Source: JAGMDK01 sp023128695
GTDB taxonomy: Bacteria > Planctomycetota > Phycisphaerae > UBA1845 > Fen-1342
NCBI GenBank assembly: GCA_030628805.1
Contig: DAOVQG010000208.1
Coordinates: 1-8,360 of the forward strand
DNA: 8,360 nucleotides
Reading direction: 5' to 3'
Part shown: piece by piece, positions 6,400-8,360 of the stretch
Position numbering within the stretch: the stretch's first letter is position 1
How the letters are laid out: each line of letters begins with the position of its first letter
The notes under the pieces: generated by a model
What the model saw: the letters and a program-made list of their open reading frames with translations, nothing else
Databases searched by the model: none
What the model was told of the DNA's origin: nothing
Made by a program: the position numbers and the translations under genes

Positions 6400-6696
6400 T
6401 TACGGTCTCCACTCCGGTCCACCCGGCTGGAAGTGCTCGTGCTCCCAGGCGAGTGCCAGGGAGCGGCTTGCGGCGCGATGAAGCACGCGACCCGTGGGCC
6501 GGCCGAACAGCCGTTGCAGCCATCGGCGCAGGTGAGGCACGGGCTGAGCCTCGCGGACGAGCCAGGACTGTTGCCGGCCATCGAATTCCACGTGGCTCGC
6601 GCGCCGAACCTTCAGCGCGCCGAGCTGGCGCAGCTGGACGTCATCCGTGTACAAGCCGCAGATGCAGCCATCAGGTGTGATGCGTAGCTTGATCAT
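6400..6696 (-). CDS. Conserved-looking hypothetical protein, 98 residues, last gene of the DUF1257/DUF2997 run
   Basis: The start ATG (6696) has AGGAGGG 6 nt upstream and overlaps the DUF2997 stop as ATGA, so the two are translationally coupled. The protein opens MIKLRITPDGCICGLYTDDV, then VRRASHVEFDGRQQSWLVRE, and later LRRWLQRLFGRPTGRVLHRA and ALAWEHEHFQPGG. It is basic, has no membrane segment and no cysteine motif. The N-terminal pattern 'MIKLRITPDG...GLYTD' echoes the start of the DUF2997 protein ('VRMIIRQDGTC'), a short beta hairpin after which both are small soluble proteins. I recall similar short proteins beside DUF2997 genes but cannot name a family. Function unknown; the tight coupling implies a shared role with its neighbours. 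Confidence 0.75.
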   Translation of the reverse strand: MIKLRITPDGCICGLYTDDVQLRQLGALKVRRASHVEFDGRQQSWLVREAQPVPHLRRWLQRLFGRPTGRVLHRAASRSLALAWEHEHFQPGGPEWRP

Positions 6697-6896
6697 CGCG
6701 CGCCCTCCTGTTGCCGGTTCGCCTGCGGCGGAAGCCGCTGGGCTTCGGGTTTCAAGCGTTCCTCGGCAACCTGCCCAGCCAGCGCTTGCATGATCTGCTG
6801 CGTGGCCTGCGTGCAGGTCGCATCGGTGAAATTAACGGCATCGACGGCACAGGTGCCGTCCTGGCGTATGATCATTCGCACGTGTTTGTGACGCAT
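6693..6896 (-). CDS. DUF2997 domain-containing protein
   Basis: This 67-residue protein starts at the ATG at 6896, with AAGGA roughly 10 nt upstream, and reads MRHKHVRMIIRQDGTCAVDA, then VNFTDATCTQATQQIMQALA. The pattern 'xIxVxxxGxxxxxxxxFxGxxCxxAxxxxxxALG' is that of the DUF2997 family: short proteins with an N-terminal beta hairpin, a conserved Cys before a helix, and a hydrophilic tail. The tail here (EERLKPEAQRLPPQANRQQE) is longer than the conserved core and polar. A longer frame through this region from 7265 crosses the DUF1257 gene out of frame and is rejected. DUF2997 genes frequently accompany DUF1257 genes, as here. Biochemical function is unknown. Its TGA overlaps the next start. 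Confidence 0.85.
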   Translation of the reverse strand: MRHKHVRMIIRQDGTCAVDAVNFTDATCTQATQQIMQALAGQVAEERLKPEAQRLPPQANRQQEGAR

Positions 6897-6914
6897 GGTT
6901 TCATCTTCCTTTCT

Positions 6915-6929
6915 CGCGCGTGTCGCGCG
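6915..6929 (-). other. Hairpin in the DUF1257-DUF2997 junction
   Basis: CGCGCG-tgt-CGCGCG forms a 6-bp all-GC stem with a 3-nt loop in the 55-bp gap between the two genes, just ahead of the DUF2997 ribosome binding site. It is not followed by a T-run. It may act in mRNA processing or in setting the ratio of the two products. Confidence 0.4.
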
Positions 6930-6951
6930 CTTTGTATCTGTGAAGTGAGGG

Positions 6952-7365
6952 TTAGCGATAGCCGCCGATGACAACCTCGATCTCGCCGTTTTCGAGCTCG
7001 CGCCGCTGGACCGTGCGGCCCAGGGTGCGTTGCTGGCGTGCCACGGCATGATAGGCGTACTCCTGCTTGATTCGGTTCTGCGTCTCGGGATTGAACCGGT
7101 GGCGGCTGTCGTACTCGCTGATCCAGGCCCGGTACGTACCATCTGACAGGCGTTCCCAGCCAACGTCGTTAGCGGCCTGGCCGACGTGCTGCCGGCGGAT
7201 GATGATGTGGGCGCGCTGCGGGCGAGTGTCACCCTGGTAGCCGTACAGCGCGAGGGCTTCTTCATGAGTCTCGATCTGGCTGCGGTCGAAACCGACGGCG
7301 ACGAGGGCGTCGATCAGGGCTTGCTGATCCTTGAAGCCCGGTTTGCACTCAACGTAATGGGACAT
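6952..7365 (-). CDS. DUF1257 (Ycf35-like) domain-containing protein
   Basis: The ATG at 7365 has AAAGGA about 7 nt upstream and gives 137 residues. The frame extends back to 7437, but that would run through a stable hairpin and has no ribosome binding site. The protein begins MSHYVECKPGFKDQQALIDA, the typical 'MSHxxxxxxxxxDxxxLxxAL' opening of DUF1257, the family that includes the chloroplast/cyanobacterial Ycf35 protein. It continues FDRSQIETHEEALALYGYQG, AHIIIRRQHVG, DVGWERLSDGTYRAWISEYD and ends in a VQRRELENGEIEVVIGGYR segment. The length is slightly above the usual 110-130 residues. No enzymatic motif is visible. The family has no established function that I know of. In this operon it lies between the DUF3150-like and DUF2997 genes. 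Confidence 0.87.
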   Translation of the reverse strand: MSHYVECKPGFKDQQALIDALVAVGFDRSQIETHEEALALYGYQGDTRPQRAHIIIRRQHVGQAANDVGWERLSDGTYRAWISEYDSRHRFNPETQNRIKQEYAYHAVARQQRTLGRTVQRRELENGEIEVVIGGYR

Positions 7366-7394
7366 TTCGTTTCCTTTCGTTGATATCAAGAGGA

Positions 7395-7436
7395 TGGAGG
7401 AAGCGAGCGGAACACCGAGTCCCGCTCGTTCCTCCA
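7395..7436 (-). other. Long stem-loop between the DUF3150-like and DUF1257 genes
   Basis: The arms 7395-7410 (TGGAGGAA-g-CGAGCGG) and 7422-7436 (CCGCTCG-TTCCTCCA) pair over 15 bp with one bulged G and an 11-nt loop. It lies in the 81-bp gap right after the DUF3150-like stop. On the - strand it is followed by TCCTCTTGATATC rather than a T-run, so it is more likely an attenuator or an RNA stability/processing element than a full terminator. Confidence 0.5.
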
Positions 7437-7446
7437 ATGCGATTCG

Positions 7447-8360
7447 TCAATCAAGCACGACACGGCGCTTGAGCCGGCCGGTCAGCGACGACACGGCGCT
7501 CGGATCCAGCAACTCCTGCTTCAGCGCGGCGCAGGCCTGGCTGAGCTTCTCTGCCAGGTCCGGCTGCTCTTTGAGGTCCTCGCCGGTGACGCCGAAGAGC
7601 TGGGCCTTCAATTCGCTCAGCTGCGCTGCCGTATCGGCGTCGTTGAAGATGTTCATGGCGTGGAAGTGCTCGATCTTGCGGCGGATGGACTGCAGCGTCT
7701 TGCCGTGGACCTTGCCGTTCGCATCGATGACTTGGTCGCAGAACTCCGCGACTTCCTTCCGGAACGCCATGACGTAGTCGCCCGCGAACTGCTGGCACTC
7801 GGCCTGCAAGCTCTGCTTCATCTGGGCGAGCTGCTCGGCGCGAACCTGTTGACCGGCCAGCTCGGCCTGGATGTCGTCAATGGCCATCGCGCTGGCGGCG
7901 CCGGCGACCTTGAACGTGGTCCAGCCGAAGCTGAACTTCTTCTGCAAATCCCAGACGGCCGGGTACGCCGCATCGGGCACGTCCGGATGCTGGGTTTGCC
8001 ATTCGGCCCGCAGTTGCGGGTACTGCGCGAGGAAATCCTCGACGGCCTGGTCGAACTCCGCCTTGAGCGTCTGCAGCTGATCGATCAACTCAGGCACATG
8101 GTCCCAAGGCACGAAGTGAGCATTGGCTGCCGGAAAGGGCTTGGAATACTTGCCCAACTGGTGCCGGGCCTTCTTCTCGATCTGCTGGAAGACCTTGCGG
8201 CCCTTGTGCGGGTCGACGAGCTCCTTCGAGCCGAACGAGGCGATCGCCTTGCTCTCGACCTCGTGCGGCGACAGGTGAAAATCCTGCGGCTCGTTGCCGA
8301 TGCGGCAGGACCAGTACGAGGACCGGATGACGAACAGGCATCCGAGTTGGAAGAGGTTGA
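7447..8360 (-). CDS. DUF3150-like protein, partial (5' end beyond the right edge)
   Basis: The frame is open from the right edge (first full codon at 8358) to a TGA at 7447-7449, 303 residues visible. It opens NLFQLGCLFVIRSSYWSCRI and continues LSPHEVESKAIASFGSKELV, DPHKGRKVFQQIEKKARHQL, then WDHVPELIDQLQTLKAEFDQ. An N-terminal 'xxIxxxxWsgrixxxxxdl' strand, a 'lgSKxLvDP' motif and a long helical remainder match what I know of DUF3150 proteins of plasmids and integrative elements. The C-terminal half is alanine/glutamine-rich and probably coiled coil (AELAGQQVRAEQLAQMKQSL). An internal TTG at 8157 is not a real start because homology-like sequence continues upstream of it. In other genomes such genes commonly lie beside MoxR-like AAA ATPase and von Willebrand A genes; those would be to the right of this window. 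Function unknown. Confidence 0.72.
   Translation of the reverse strand, partial: NLFQLGCLFVIRSSYWSCRIGNEPQDFHLSPHEVESKAIASFGSKELVDPHKGRKVFQQIEKKARHQLGKYSKPFPAANAHFVPWDHVPELIDQLQTLKAEFDQAVEDFLAQYPQLRAEWQTQHPDVPDAAYPAVWDLQKKFSFGWTTFKVAGAASAMAIDDIQAELAGQQVRAEQLAQMKQSLQAECQQFAGDYVMAFRKEVAEFCDQVIDANGKVHGKTLQSIRRKIEHFHAMNIFNDADTAAQLSELKAQLFGVTGEDLKEQPDLAEKLSQACAALKQELLDPSAVSSLTGRLKRRVVLD

Noticed and set aside
6244..6687. + strand 147-codon frame opposite the 98-residue gene
   Set aside because: The - strand gene has a strong ribosome binding site and operon coupling; this frame has neither.
6693..7265. 190-codon - strand frame that ends with the DUF2997 sequence
   Set aside because: Its first two thirds are out of frame with DUF1257; only the part from the ATG at 6896 is the gene.
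1..8360. CRISPR arrays, tRNA or rRNA genes, origins, integrase attachment sites
   Set aside because: No regularly spaced repeats, no cloverleaf or rRNA-like stretches, and no direct repeats long enough to call were seen in reading the window.

Overview
This is a GC-rich bacterial accessory region. GC is high through most genes, starts are ATG, Shine-Dalgarno sites are good and genes are tightly packed. The host cannot be named from the sequence. The mix of an IS1595-type insertion sequence, a restriction-modification remnant, an ArdC-like antirestriction protein and a DUF3150/DUF1257/DUF2997 gene run looks like an integrated element or plasmid-like island in a high-GC Gram-negative such as a planctomycete or proteobacterium. 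That is an inference.

Left half, + strand (1-4495). The window opens in the last codons of an IS1595-family transposase, followed by the probable right end of the element (about position 152). The element abuts, without a start codon, a long DNA-methyltransferase reading frame of type III Mod (beta-class N6-adenine) type. The N-terminal part, where the catalytic DPPY-type motif IV should lie, is absent; only the S-adenosylmethionine-binding motif I half and a long C-terminal domain remain. This Mod remnant is followed, 3 nt later, by a small two-part helix-turn-helix protein. After 4 more nt comes a complete 691-residue protein that joins a RelE/ParE-like N-terminal domain to a UvrD/Rep superfamily 1 helicase. 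The three frames form one operon. No Res-type restriction subunit is visible.

Middle (4496-6399). The two halves are transcribed convergently and meet in a 157-bp spacer with a nested stem-loop. On the - strand lie a small two-helix membrane protein with a C-terminal zinc ribbon, and an ArdC-like protein (ssDNA-binding N-terminal domain plus HExxH metallopeptidase). The ArdC-like frame appears to have lost its natural C-terminus to a one-base insertion in a GGGG run. Its leader contains a perfect 12-bp inverted repeat just ahead of the ribosome binding site.

Right half, - strand (6400-8360). This is a compact run, read right to left: a DUF3150-like protein (5' end outside the window), a DUF1257 (Ycf35-like) protein, a DUF2997 protein, and a 98-residue protein whose start overlaps the DUF2997 stop (ATGA). 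Stem-loops sit in the two intergenic junctions and downstream of the last gene. Proteins of the DUF3150 kind are often encoded beside a MoxR-like AAA ATPase, which would lie beyond the right edge. This run is the best candidate in the window for an uncharacterised multi-gene system.

Taken together the window juxtaposes a disabled modification gene, a surviving toxin-like/helicase accessory pair and an antirestriction gene, which fits an island shaped by conflict between mobile elements and host defence.
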